Source: Bacteroidia bacterium
Lineage (GTDB): Bacteria; Bacteroidota; Bacteroidia; Chitinophagales; Saprospiraceae
DNA: 39,321 nt
NCBI GenBank assembly: GCA_030430845.1
Contig: JAUIKE010000068.1
Location: forward strand, 1-39,321
Direction: 5' to 3'
Part shown: positions 1 through 7,563 of the stretch, in pieces
Layout: the number at the start of each line of letters is the position of its first letter
How positions within the stretch are numbered: the first letter of the stretch is position 1
Translations under genes and position numbers: made by a program
Notes under the pieces: generated by a model
What the model saw: the letters and a program-made list of their open reading frames with translations, nothing else
Told to the model about the DNA's origin: nothing
Databases searched by the model: none

Positions 1-568
1 GTTTCGGTAGTTCAAAACTAAAAGTATAATCCGCCTGAAAACTAGGACCTTCCGTAGGTTGATCGGCAAACATGCCGGAAGGGATATCCACCGAAACTTT
101 GGTACTACCGGTTGTTTGACTCAAATGCTTCAGGAGTTCCCCCCAGTATCCTTCTACAGGCCGGTTCAGGCCTGAACCAAAAACCGCCTCAATGAGGATC
201 GGATTACCAGATAAATTGGGGAGAGGAGCTCCTTTTGTGAGTTTTTCTATGAGGATGGTATCTTTTTTAGGTAATCGATCCAGGTTGATGTTGTAATCTT
301 CTGAGGTATTAGAACTGATCTGACAAAGCACAACTTTGACTTCATAGCCTTTGTGATGCAGCATCCGGGCAATGGCCAGTCCGTCTCCACCGTTATTGCC
401 GGGTCCGCAAAAAACGACCACGGGCACGACGGCTTCCTGAAACTGTTCTACAAACCACTTTACGAAGGTTGCAGAGGCCCGCTCCATCAGATCAATAGAG
501 GTGATGGGTTCGTTTTGGATGGTGTAGGCATCTAATTGTCGTGTTTGTTCAGCTGTAATGATTTTCAT
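1..568 (-). CDS. nnrE: NAD(P)H-hydrate epimerase domain (YjeF_N), 3' part cut by the window edge
   Basis: This gene reads off the left edge of the window; its first 189 codons are visible, starting from the ATG at 568. The protein begins MKIITAEQTRQLDAYTI and carries the YjeF N-terminal signature GPGNNGGDG at residues 55-63, the phosphate-binding loop of NAD(P)HX epimerases. Such enzymes epimerise damaged R-NADHX and R-NADPHX so that the dehydratase can repair them. In Bacteroidota the epimerase is usually fused to a C-terminal ADP-dependent dehydratase (NnrD) in one protein of about 500 residues. Whether that half is present lies outside the window. No signal peptide is seen, so a cytoplasmic location is expected. 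The identification is firm at domain level; the full architecture is inferred. Confidence 0.88.
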   Translation of the reverse strand, partial: MKIITAEQTRQLDAYTIQNEPITSIDLMERASATFVKWFVEQFQEAVVPVVVFCGPGNNGGDGLAIARMLHHKGYEVKVVLCQISSNTSEDYNINLDRLPKKDTILIEKLTKGAPLPNLSGNPILIEAVFGSGLNRPVEGYWGELLKHLSQTTGSTKVSVDIPSGMFADQPTEGPSFQADYTFSFELPK

Positions 569-687
569 ATGGCTTAATTTAATACAATCCTGCCAGCGTA
601 GCCAAATATGTTTGTGCATTTTTCGTAATTGGGGGACACTGATTTTCACTGTTGGGAGGGACACAGCCCTGCGGTTGGGACGGAACT

Positions 688-715
688 TGCTCGCGGCCCG
701 TACGGGCCGCGAGCA
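688..715. repeat. 28-nt perfect GC-rich palindrome
   Basis: The sequence is self-complementary from T688 to A715, centred on the TA at 701-702 inside CCCGTACGGG, with no loop. It lies far from both flanking start codons (120 nt and 258 nt). It has no T-tract after it on either strand, so a terminator role is not obvious. It could be a cruciform or REP-like element; its function is unknown. Confidence 0.75.
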
Positions 716-791
716 GTTGAACCGTACAGGTTCGACCGCTCCTAACTATTTTCATAATTGCAATCCAGCTCAAAAAAACCTGCCCCCGGCC

Positions 792-833
792 CTGAACTCT
801 GAACTCTGCACCCTGAACCCCGAACCTTGAACT
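792..833. repeat. Six degenerate 7-bp tandem repeats
   Basis: Consecutive heptads read CTGAACT, CTGAACT, CTGCACC, CTGAACC, CCGAACC and TTGAACT. Short tandemly repeated heptanucleotides of this kind are known from cyanobacterial intergenic DNA. Further heptad tracts occur in this window near 16477, 22455 and 26472. Confidence 0.8.
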
Positions 834-915
834 TTTCTGTTTCAACATTGCAAAGAAAATTACATCTGAGTAAAAAATAAAAAAAGAAAGAAACAAAATA
901 GTTTTCTCGAAAAAC

Positions 916-946
916 TTGATTGTTTTAACTAAATCCCGTTAATTTG
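916..946 (+). promoter_or_regulatory. Bacteroidota-type promoter for the gene at 973
   Basis: A TTG at 916-918 is followed after 20 nt by TTAATTTG at 939-946. This matches seven of eight positions of the TAnnTTTG minus-7 consensus, at the spacing typical of Bacteroidota primary-sigma promoters. The start codon is 26 nt downstream. This is a sequence match only. Confidence 0.5.
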
Positions 947-972
947 CTTATGTATCAGAAAATCAACTGGAT

Positions 973-1689
973 ATGAAAAAGCAAGCCGGACATCGTCAAT
1001 ATAATTTTCCCGATGCAGATCTGTACCTTCAATGCATGGAACGCATTCGCACTGCCCATCGTGACGCTCAGTATTTTGAACAATACGGCTATGATAAAGA
1101 GCGCTTGAAGAAGTTTATGGCCTTGTGTGAAAAATTCAGAGCTCTGCCGGATGATGATGAGTTGTTGGGAGATCAGATGGTAACCACAGAGAAAAAATAT
1201 ACGGCCGCCGAAAATCTAAAAACGGCCATCCGCAGTCTGATGACACGGGTAGCGATGAAATACAGCAACCGCAGTGGCCGATACCGGAAGTTTGGGACTG
1301 CCAAGATGGGAGATATGACAGATGCCCAATTACTGTTCTGTGGTCGCCGGGTAGCCCGAGTAGCTCGACAACAGATTGATTTCCTGGCAGAGGTAGGAGT
1401 CAACGAAAATGTCATCAAAAGAGTCACAGATGCCTGCAAAGACTTTGAAACGGCGCTGAACATACAACAGGATAAGGTAGCCGACCGGGACATTTCCGTA
1501 GAGCGACGTGTGGAGCAGGGCAACAAACTCTACCAGGAGCTAATCGTTCTGTGCAATATTGGAAAGGATATCTGGGCAGAAAAAGATCCGGTGAAATACG
1601 AAAGTTACACCATCTACGAGAGTAATAACGATCAAAAAATCGCTAGAAAGGAAAAGCTGGCCAAAGAGAATAGTGAAAAAAGCGAATAA
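973..1689 (+). CDS. Conserved hypothetical alpha-helical protein
   Basis: This 238-residue soluble protein has no signal peptide or membrane segment. It is rich in charged residues and long predicted helices, and ends in a Lys/Glu-rich tail. The central segment (about residues 90-135) has the most distinctive composition, with an RSGRYRKFGTAKMGDM stretch followed by GRRVARVAR. It resembles uncharacterised helical-bundle proteins I associate with Bacteroidota genomes, but I cannot name a family with confidence. It is probably monocistronic: a promoter lies just upstream and a 48-nt palindrome begins 53 nt after the stop codon. The ATG fits the promoter spacing. Function is unknown. Confidence 0.8.
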   Translation: MKKQAGHRQYNFPDADLYLQCMERIRTAHRDAQYFEQYGYDKERLKKFMALCEKFRALPDDDELLGDQMVTTEKKYTAAENLKTAIRSLMTRVAMKYSNRSGRYRKFGTAKMGDMTDAQLLFCGRRVARVARQQIDFLAEVGVNENVIKRVTDACKDFETALNIQQDKVADRDISVERRVEQGNKLYQELIVLCNIGKDIWAEKDPVKYESYTIYESNNDQKIARKEKLAKENSEKSE

Positions 1690-1742
1690 ATTTAGGAATC
1701 TACCCAACCCTTTTTACTTACCCTACGGTCTATTATAAATAT

Positions 1743-1790
1743 TGAGATTGTTTGAAAAACTGACGGCCGTCAGTTTTTCAAACAATCTCA
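1743..1790. terminator. 48-nt perfect palindrome, probable terminator
   Basis: The bases from T1743 to A1790 are perfectly self-complementary: 24 nt per arm, no spacer, centred in ACGGCCGT. Each arm includes an A5 or T5 run, so a hairpin with tetraloop-like turning at the centre could act as a terminator for the gene ending at 1689. The next start codon, at 1831, is 40 nt downstream. Confidence 0.7.
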
Positions 1791-1830
1791 TACATGCGAA
1801 CTTACATCCAATTAAACTTATTTAACATCT

Positions 1831-2262
1831 ATGAACAAACCAAATGTTTTCATCCTACTGATAGCCCTTCTAAGCTTTTCCCTCCTGCAGTGCGAAAATG
1901 GAGACAAAGCAGAAAAGTCGAATAATCCCTACTCGGGCGAATGGGAATTGCTGTCCATCTCAGGAGGTTTTGCAGGGAATGGATATCCGCCTGATTTCTC
2001 TATTCTTTTTCTGGGCAACGATGCTTCTTACTGGATCGGTGATAGTAATACCAAAATAGCCGAGGGGACTTATGAGGTATTCAAAAAAGGAGAAGAGGAT
2101 TGGGTACGATTTGATTCCTCCGATGACGGTCAAAACCAACACGTTTTCGAAACTCAGGAAAAAATGATCGGATTCAGCATTGAAGGGACATTGGTCCTTG
2201 CTGAACCTTGTTGTGATCTATACCAGTATGAGTTTAAAAAGCTAAAAGACGATGACAGGTAA
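1831..2262 (+). CDS. Small secreted protein, putative lipoprotein
   Basis: This 143-residue protein starts with a short basic end and a hydrophobic stretch (residues 8-20), then LLQC at 18-21. A Cys directly after the hydrophobic core suggests a lipoprotein, although Gln just before the Cys departs from the usual small residue, so simple export is also possible. The mature part begins with a charged linker, then 'YSGEWELLSISGG', which resembles the start of lipocalin-like or META-like small beta-barrel lipoproteins of Bacteroidota. A Cys pair (EPCCDLY) sits near the C-terminus. No family is assigned. It is convergent with msrB and shares a hairpin that fills the gap between them. Confidence 0.75.
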   Translation: MNKPNVFILLIALLSFSLLQCENGDKAEKSNNPYSGEWELLSISGGFAGNGYPPDFSILFLGNDASYWIGDSNTKIAEGTYEVFKKGEEDWVRFDSSDDGQNQHVFETQEKMIGFSIEGTLVLAEPCCDLYQYEFKKLKDDDR

Positions 2263-2299
2263 AAAAAAGGGGAAGCGGCCGGTGGCCGCTTCCCTTTTT
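2262..2299. terminator. Bidirectional terminator between convergent genes
   Basis: The stem GGGAAGCGGCC (2270-2280) pairs with GGCCGCTTCCC (2284-2294) around a GGT loop, with A8 on the left and T5 on the right. It occupies the whole 36-nt gap between the two stop codons and should terminate both genes. Confidence 0.9.
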
Positions 2300-2817
2300 C
2301 ATTTTTTTTCTTCAAACTTAAGAGAAACAGAATTCAGACAATACCTCAAACCTGTCGGTTCCGGGCCATCCGGAAATACATGCCCCAGGTGACCGTCACA
2401 TCTTGCGCAAACTACCTCTACCCTATTCATTCCATAGGAGGTGTCATTTTCTTCTTTCACATTACCAGTTATGATGGGCTCATAAAAACTCGGCCAACCC
2501 GTACCGGAGCGATACTTGGTGGTTGAACTGAACAGAGGAGCTCCACAACCGGCACAATAGTAAATACCTTTCTTTTTATTATCCCAGTATTCTCCTGTGA
2601 AAGCACGCTCTGTACCTTTTTCGCGCAACACCTTGAAAGCAAGCGGGCTAAGTTCCGCTTTCCATTCCGACTTGGTTTTTTCGACATGCTCCAGGGTATC
2701 TCCCTCTAAGCTTAAAACAGGGCCGCTTACAGCTCTGGCCTCATAGCCAGGTTGAGCTTGATTGCAGGACATAAATGCAAACATGGCCAGCATTAAAGAA
2801 AACAATCTAAACATCAT
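2299..2817 (-). CDS. msrB: Peptide-methionine (R)-S-oxide reductase MsrB, lipoprotein form
   Basis: This 172-residue enzyme reduces methionine-R-sulfoxide in proteins back to methionine. Residues 1-18 form a lipoprotein signal ending in FMSC, so the protein is expected to be anchored in the envelope and to protect exported proteins. The zinc-binding pairs are CAGC (88-91) and CARC (137-140), the substrate-binding SGTGWPSF is at 104-111, and the catalytic Cys160 lies in GLRYCLNS, matching the usual RYC(I/L)NS. The N-terminal resolving Cys was not sought, and reductant is unknown. Two adjacent ATG codons open the frame (2817 and 2814); either serves. It lies downstream of a small membrane-protein gene on the same strand. 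Confidence 0.95.
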   Translation of the reverse strand: MMFRLFSLMLAMFAFMSCNQAQPGYEARAVSGPVLSLEGDTLEHVEKTKSEWKAELSPLAFKVLREKGTERAFTGEYWDNKKKGIYYCAGCGAPLFSSTTKYRSGTGWPSFYEPIITGNVKEENDTSYGMNRVEVVCARCDGHLGHVFPDGPEPTGLRYCLNSVSLKFEEKK

Positions 2818-2835
2818 TACTTTTTTTGAGTGAAT

Positions 2836-2870
2836 TGAAGTTGTTTACTGAACTGATTTAAACAACTTCA
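2836..2870. terminator. 12-bp inverted repeat upstream of msrB
   Basis: TGAAGTTGTTTA (2836-2847) pairs with TAAACAACTTCA (2859-2870) around an 11-nt loop. It lies between the leftward membrane-protein gene (ending 2933) and msrB (starting 2817), so it could terminate the former or belong to the msrB leader. Confidence 0.45.
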
Positions 2871-2932
2871 TAGTAAGTTTTTTAAAAAACAGAAGACGTC
2901 TTGAGTAAGACGTATGTTCAGTATTCAAAAAC

Positions 2933-3394
2933 TTATCTGCGTTTTTTACTCCTTATCTTCGGCTGGTTCCATTCCTCCTTTTGAGCGAATTCTACGATGT
3001 TCCGTATAAAGGCCATCATCCCCAGAAAAACCATGTAACCGATGGTCACCACAATATATATCCACCAGTAAGACCCAGCCTCGGAAAGGGTTTTATGGGA
3101 AAAAAGATAGGCGAGAACCCCGGAAAGGAAAGCGACTCCCAGGAAGCTATAGATCGATCGCCCCCAATATTTAACCATGTTTTTTGTTGACAGAGAAAAA
3201 ACGCTGTTAAACAAGGCAAAACAAAGCAGTAAGGAGCAAGCCGTCATCCAGGGAAAGCGCTCTGACACTTCTATCAATCCGGTCAATTTGACTATCTCAG
3301 ATCCAATTATTACCAAAAGAACCCCGACGAGGGTCATGATGGCCTGAAAAATAGGATTTTGTGCTTTATCCAGAAATGTTTGATTACTGATCAT
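2933..3394 (-). CDS. Four-helix integral membrane protein of unknown function
   Basis: This 153-residue protein has four hydrophobic segments at about residues 17-38, 48-67, 80-99 and 110-129, short polar loops, and a very basic C-terminal tail ending KIRSKKRR. The positive tail suggests a cytoplasmic C-terminus. No catalytic motif is visible and I do not recognise the family. It follows rimO on the same strand with a 43-nt gap, so the two may be co-transcribed. Confidence 0.75.
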   Translation of the reverse strand: MISNQTFLDKAQNPIFQAIMTLVGVLLVIIGSEIVKLTGLIEVSERFPWMTACSLLLCFALFNSVFSLSTKNMVKYWGRSIYSFLGVAFLSGVLAYLFSHKTLSEAGSYWWIYIVVTIGYMVFLGMMAFIRNIVEFAQKEEWNQPKIRSKKRR

Positions 3395-3437
3395 ACCTTA
3401 TGAAATGAAGATAGTGGGTACAATGTTCAAATAAAAA

Positions 3438-4757
3438 TTACTGATTTTCGATGATCTCCCCAAATAAGTCGTACTCGGTGGCATCCACGATTTTAACCAT
3501 GGCAAAATCTCCGATACGAGCATATTGTTTTTCTGCATTAATTAAAACCTCATTATCCACTTCGGGAGAATCCGCTTCGGTACGTCCAACAAAATAAGCT
3601 CCTTCTTTTCTGTCAAAAAGCACTTTTTCGATTTCCCCTATTTTATCCAGGTTTTTGCGGTAAGAAATCTCTTGCTGTATTTCCATGATCCGGTTGGCTC
3701 GATCCGCTTTGACGTCGGCCGGTACATCATCTTCCAGTTCGTAAGCGATGGTATCTTCCTCATGGGAATATTGAAACACTCCCAGACGATCAAACTCCAT
3801 CTCACGTACAAAATCACACAGCTCTTCAAACTCCTCTTCCGTCTCTCCAGGGAAGCCCACCAGCATCGTAGTTCGGATGGCAATACCCGGAACTTTTTTC
3901 CTGGCCTCCCGAATAAGAGCCGTAGTTTCTGCACGCGTAATCTGCCTTCTCATGCGTTCAAGTACCGAGTCGCTGGCATGCTGAAGCGGAATATCCAGGT
4001 AGTTGCAGACCTCCTTCCGCTCAGCCATTACGTCAAATACTTCCATGGGGAATTTGGAAGGGTATGCATAATGCAGTCGTATCCACTCAATGCCATCCAC
4101 ATCGGCCAGGGCATGCAGTAAGCGCGGAAGCGCTCTTTCTTTATAAATATCCAGTCCGTAGTAGGTCAGCTCCTGAGCGATCAACATTAACTCTTTCACT
4201 CCTCTTTTTGCCAGGCTCTGAGCCTCCTTCACCAATTCTTCTATTGTCTTGGAAATATGTTTTCCTCTCATCAATGGAATGGCACAAAAGGAACAGGTAC
4301 GGTTACATCCCTCTGATATTTTTAGATATGCATAATGAAAAGGGGTCATGATCACCCGTTCTCCTATCAACTCATGCTTGTAATCGGCATTCAGACGAGA
4401 CAGCAAGGCCGGTAGTTCTAATGTACCGAAGTAAGCATCCACCTCGGGAATTTCCTGCTCCAGGTCGTCCTTGTAGCGCTGTGACAGACAGCCCGTCACA
4501 TATAACTTCTCGATATTCCCCTGCTTTTTCTCTTCCGCATATTCCAAAATCGTGTTAACCGACTCTTCTTTCGCCAGATCAATGAACCCACAGGTATTGA
4601 CAATAATGATGTTGGCATCTTCATCATTGCTGTCGTGCACCACTTCATAATCATTTCCTCTAAGCTGTGTGATCATGTTCTCCGAATCGACTAAATTCTT
4701 GGAGCATCCCAGCGTAATCACATTAACCTTGTCCTGCTTGATTGTTTTTGTCTTCAT
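3438..4757 (-). CDS. rimO: Ribosomal protein uS12 methylthiotransferase RimO
   Basis: This 439-residue radical-SAM enzyme methylthiolates a conserved aspartate of ribosomal protein S12. The N-terminal UPF0004 domain supplies the first iron-sulfur cluster through Cys18 (TLGCSKN), Cys56 (NTCGF) and Cys90 (VTGCLSQR). The radical-SAM cluster ligands are Cys151, Cys155 and Cys158 in CNRTCSFC. The C-terminal 70 or so residues form the TRAM domain. TLGCSKNLVDSE is the form typical of RimO rather than MiaB, and the length matches the family. The protein is cytoplasmic. The ATG at 4757 gives a short basic N-terminal extension before the first cluster domain. Confidence 0.96.
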   Translation of the reverse strand: MKTKTIKQDKVNVITLGCSKNLVDSENMITQLRGNDYEVVHDSNDEDANIIIVNTCGFIDLAKEESVNTILEYAEEKKQGNIEKLYVTGCLSQRYKDDLEQEIPEVDAYFGTLELPALLSRLNADYKHELIGERVIMTPFHYAYLKISEGCNRTCSFCAIPLMRGKHISKTIEELVKEAQSLAKRGVKELMLIAQELTYYGLDIYKERALPRLLHALADVDGIEWIRLHYAYPSKFPMEVFDVMAERKEVCNYLDIPLQHASDSVLERMRRQITRAETTALIREARKKVPGIAIRTTMLVGFPGETEEEFEELCDFVREMEFDRLGVFQYSHEEDTIAYELEDDVPADVKADRANRIMEIQQEISYRKNLDKIGEIEKVLFDRKEGAYFVGRTEADSPEVDNEVLINAEKQYARIGDFAMVKIVDATEYDLFGEIIENQ

Positions 4758-4798
4758 ATATAAAAAACAGCTTAACTGCTTTATTTTTAAATAGTCTG

Positions 4799-4806
4799 CA
4801 AAAATA
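4799..4806 (-). promoter_or_regulatory. Possible minus-7 element for rimO
   Basis: On the minus strand this reads TATTTTTG, a full match to TAnnTTTG, 42 nt before the rimO start. No good minus-33 element lies at the expected spacing, so support is weak. Confidence 0.3.
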
Positions 4807-4812
4807 GGAAAA

Positions 4813-4844
4813 AGTTTGGGGTTCTAGGTTCAGAACCCTAAACT
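4813..4844. repeat. 13-bp hairpin in the divergent rimO/barrel-protein region
   Basis: AGTTTGGGGTTCT (4813-4825) pairs with AGAACCCTAAACT (4832-4844), with one G-T pair and a 6-nt loop. It sits between two outward-facing starts, so it is not a simple terminator. Its bases also read as 7-bp units in inverted orientation, like the tract at 26472-26540. Confidence 0.5.
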
Positions 4845-4895
4845 CAAAAACAACAAGCTCACCTAAAAAACGTTTAAGCAAAAAAACAATTTAAG

Positions 4896-5573
4896 ATGAC
4901 CAGGATATTTGCCCCTTTGTTTTTTCTTTTTCTCACTTCTTTCGCCACTGCCCAAATCGGCCTCAATGGTCGTTATGTGCTGAATGATGCAGAAAATTGG
5001 ACCGTCCCTCAGGTCGATGGCAGCGCATCTCCCGATCTGCTGGGAAAAGGATTTGCGGTAGGCATTGATTATTGGTTTCGCTTCAAGGATGTCCGGATCG
5101 AATTTCTGCCTGAACTGAACTACGCTCAATACAAAACCACTATTGCCAGACAAAATATCGAAACGGAAGCAAAAATGTATAGTCTTCTCTTCAACACGAA
5201 CATTTATTTCCTCGATATGTCGGGCGATTGTTTATGCCCTACCTTCTATCAGGAAGGCCCGACCCTTCAAAAAGGACTTCACCTCCAAATTTCTCCCGGT
5301 CTTCATTATTTTGACGGAAGCATTATTGGAGCGAATGACTCGGCCAACTCATCTTCTCTCACATATAGCATTGGTGCAGGACTTGGCTTCGATCTCGGTT
5401 TTTCTAAATACCTGACCATTACGCCGATAGCCGGCATAAGATATTTCCCCGGTATAAAATGGGAAGCCATAACGGAGTTTTACCCGGAAGACGGCCTCAT
5501 ATCCGTAGCAGAAGAATCCTCTTTGCTTCAATATTCTGCCGGTATCCGGATTGGCTTGAGGTTTGGGGAGTAA
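4896..5573 (+). CDS. Outer-membrane beta-barrel protein (small, OmpA/PorT-like barrel)
   Basis: This 225-residue protein has a cleavable signal peptide ending FATAQ at residues 16-20. Its mature part alternates hydrophobic and polar residues in about eight amphipathic strands (for example LHLQISPGLHYF and LTITPIAGIRYF) and closes with YSAGIRIGLRFG, the end expected of an outer-membrane barrel strand. Two Cys in DCLCP (about residues 110-113) sit in a likely surface loop. Barrels of this size are common in Bacteroidota, and no specific role can be read from the sequence. It stands alone, divergent from rimO and followed by 290 nt before ilvD. Confidence 0.75.
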   Translation: MTRIFAPLFFLFLTSFATAQIGLNGRYVLNDAENWTVPQVDGSASPDLLGKGFAVGIDYWFRFKDVRIEFLPELNYAQYKTTIARQNIETEAKMYSLLFNTNIYFLDMSGDCLCPTFYQEGPTLQKGLHLQISPGLHYFDGSIIGANDSANSSSLTYSIGAGLGFDLGFSKYLTITPIAGIRYFPGIKWEAITEFYPEDGLISVAEESSLLQYSAGIRIGLRFGE

Positions 5574-5680
5574 AGCTCCTCTCTCAAGACTCGTAAGAAA
5601 CACCGACTTAAATCATTGAAAAACAATTAATTACAAACAGAACTTTCCTTTCTAAGATTCGTAAGACTATATTAATTTAA

Positions 5681-5712
5681 TTTTCTATTCATTTGTAGCC
5701 CGCTTACATTTG
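5681..5712 (+). promoter_or_regulatory. Predicted promoter of the ilv operon
   Basis: TACATTTG at 5705-5712 is an exact match to the Bacteroidota minus-7 element TAnnTTTG. A T-rich TTTTC starting at 5681, 21 nt earlier, could serve as a weak minus-33 box. Transcription would start near 5719, giving a leader of about 150 nt that contains the hairpin at 5750-5814. Confidence 0.5.
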
Positions 5713-5749
5713 AATAATACCGTATTTTATAAGAAAAATCTATAGGGAG

Positions 5750-5814
5750 AAAGGAGCAAATTAGAGCATAAATTCCCCGCAAGGCGGGGAATTTATGCTC
5801 TAATTTGCTCCTTT
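5750..5814. terminator. 31-bp perfect stem-loop ahead of ilvD (terminator or leader attenuator)
   Basis: The 31-nt arm 5750-5780 is exactly complementary to 5784-5814, with a 3-nt AAG loop and a CCCCGC/GCGGGG top. There is no strong T-tract after it. It lies 177 nt after the barrel-protein stop and 52 nt before ilvD, inside the leader predicted from the promoter at 5705-5712. It could end upstream transcription or control the ilv operon; the sequence alone does not decide. Confidence 0.7.
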
Positions 5815-5866
5815 ATAAACTTAATTAACAGCTATTATCCATCAATAAAGAACCATCGGTATTTTC

Positions 5867-7552
5867 ATGAGTCAAGAACTGAACAAATACAGTCGCCGTC
5901 TCACCCAAGATGAGACGCAGCCCGCCGCACAGGCTATGCTTTACGGCATCGGGCTTACGGAAGAAGACATGAACAAAGCACAGATCGGCATTGCCAGCAC
6001 CGGCTGGGAAGGCAATACCTGTAATATGCACCTCAATCAATTAGCTAAGTGGGTAAAGCAGGGAACGAATGATCAAGAGGACCTGATCGGGCTCATTTTT
6101 CATACTATTGGCGTCAGTGACGGAATATCTATGGGGACATCCGGGATGCGTTATTCCCTGCCATCCAGAGACCTCATTGCCGACTCGATTGAAACGGTCG
6201 TTTCGGCACAATGGTATGACGGAGTTGCGGCAGTCGTTGGTTGTGATAAAAACATGCCTGGGGCAATGATCGCCCTGGGGCGTCTAAACCGTCCCTCCAT
6301 TCTTGTCTACGGCGGCACCATTAGCCCGGGCTGTTATGCGGACAAAACGCTGGACATCGTCTCTGCTTTTGAAGCTTTAGGACAAAAAAATGCCGGAACC
6401 ATTGACCAGGACTTTTTCAAAGGAGTAGTCAAACATGCTTGTCCCGGTCCAGGTGCCTGCGGAGGCATGTACACGGCCAATACCATGGCTTCGGCCATAG
6501 AAGCACTGGGCATGAGCCTCCCCTACAACTCTTCTATTCCGGCCAATACGCCTGAGAAAAAGGCCGAATGCCTGCGCGTCGGAAAAGCCCTGCGTCATTT
6601 ATTGGCGGAGGACATCAAGCCCTCCGATATCATGACGAGGAAGTCTTATGAAAATGCCGTGACTGTTGTAATGGCCTTAGGGGGGTCCACCAATGCGGTT
6701 CTGCATCTCATTGCCATGGCCAAGTCGGTCGGTATTCCTCTAAGTATTGATGACTTCCAGACCATTAGTGATAAAACCCCTTTTATTGCAGATCTCAAGC
6801 CTAGCGGTAAGTATGTGATGGAAGACTTGTATCGGATAGGCGGTGTGCCGGCAGTTATGAAGCTGCTCTTGGAAAAGGGATACCTCCATGGAGACTGTCT
6901 GACTGTAACCGGAAAAACACTGGCGGAAAACCTCGAAGAAGTTGAACCTCTGACTCCCGGTCAAAAGATCATTACTTCTTTTGAGAATCCCATTAAAGAA
7001 AGTGGTCATATACAGATTTTGTACGGGAACCTGGCCTCAGGGGGGTCTGTAGCTAAAATTACAGGTAAAGAAGGGACAGAATTCACTGGGAAAGCCAGGG
7101 TTTTTGATGGAGAAGATGCCGCCAATGTGGCGATCAATAATCAGCAGATTAAACCGGGCGAAGTAGTGGTTATCAGATACTGCGGCCCAAAAGGAGCACC
7201 AGGAATGCCGGAAATGCTCAAGCCAACCTCCGCCATTATGGGACAGGGGCTGGGCAAGGATGTAGCTCTCATCACCGATGGCCGTTTTTCGGGTGGCACC
7301 CATGGTTTCGTGGTCGGCCATATAACACCGGAAGCACAGGCCGGCGGTGCCATTGGCCTGGTAGAGGATGGAGACACCATCGTCATTGATGCCGTCAATA
7401 ATAAATTAGAACTAAAAATATCCGGTGAAGAACTGGCCAGAAGGCGGTCCGAATGGAACGTTCGTCAGCCAAGCTATCAAAGTGGATTATTAAAAAAATA
7501 TGCGAAAACGGTTTCTTCCGCAAGCGAAGGATGCGTAACAGATGAATTTTAA
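5867..7552 (+). CDS. ilvD: Dihydroxy-acid dehydratase
   Basis: This 561-residue cytoplasmic enzyme dehydrates 2,3-dihydroxy acids to the 2-keto acids that become valine and isoleucine. The iron-sulfur cluster Cys residues are visible at 52 (WEGNTCNMH), 126 (VGCDKNMPG) and 198 (GPGACGGMYTANTM), matching the IlvD/Edd family. The C-terminal half has the conserved RYCGPKGAPGMPEM and ITDGRFSGGTHG motifs. Length is normal for the family. It is the first gene of an ilvD-ilvB-ilvN operon, with only 11 nt before ilvB. A predicted promoter and a long hairpin lie just upstream. Confidence 0.97.
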   Translation: MSQELNKYSRRLTQDETQPAAQAMLYGIGLTEEDMNKAQIGIASTGWEGNTCNMHLNQLAKWVKQGTNDQEDLIGLIFHTIGVSDGISMGTSGMRYSLPSRDLIADSIETVVSAQWYDGVAAVVGCDKNMPGAMIALGRLNRPSILVYGGTISPGCYADKTLDIVSAFEALGQKNAGTIDQDFFKGVVKHACPGPGACGGMYTANTMASAIEALGMSLPYNSSIPANTPEKKAECLRVGKALRHLLAEDIKPSDIMTRKSYENAVTVVMALGGSTNAVLHLIAMAKSVGIPLSIDDFQTISDKTPFIADLKPSGKYVMEDLYRIGGVPAVMKLLLEKGYLHGDCLTVTGKTLAENLEEVEPLTPGQKIITSFENPIKESGHIQILYGNLASGGSVAKITGKEGTEFTGKARVFDGEDAANVAINNQQIKPGEVVVIRYCGPKGAPGMPEMLKPTSAIMGQGLGKDVALITDGRFSGGTHGFVVGHITPEAQAGGAIGLVEDGDTIVIDAVNNKLELKISGEELARRRSEWNVRQPSYQSGLLKKYAKTVSSASEGCVTDEF

Positions 7553-7563
7553 ACTATCGAATC

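Larger units (their letters stand above)
569..972. other. Intergenic region between divergent genes
   Basis: About 400 bases separate nnrE (leftward) from the rightward gene at 973. The stretch holds a 28-nt GC-rich perfect palindrome (688-715), six degenerate 7-bp tandem repeats (792-833), an A-rich tract (865-900) and a Bacteroidota-type promoter (916-946). The open frames across it have no recognisable composition or homology and look spurious. Confidence 0.7.

Noticed and set aside
715..740. tRNA-like GTTCGA sequence near 729
   Set aside because: No acceptor stem, anticodon arm or CCA end can be formed around it.
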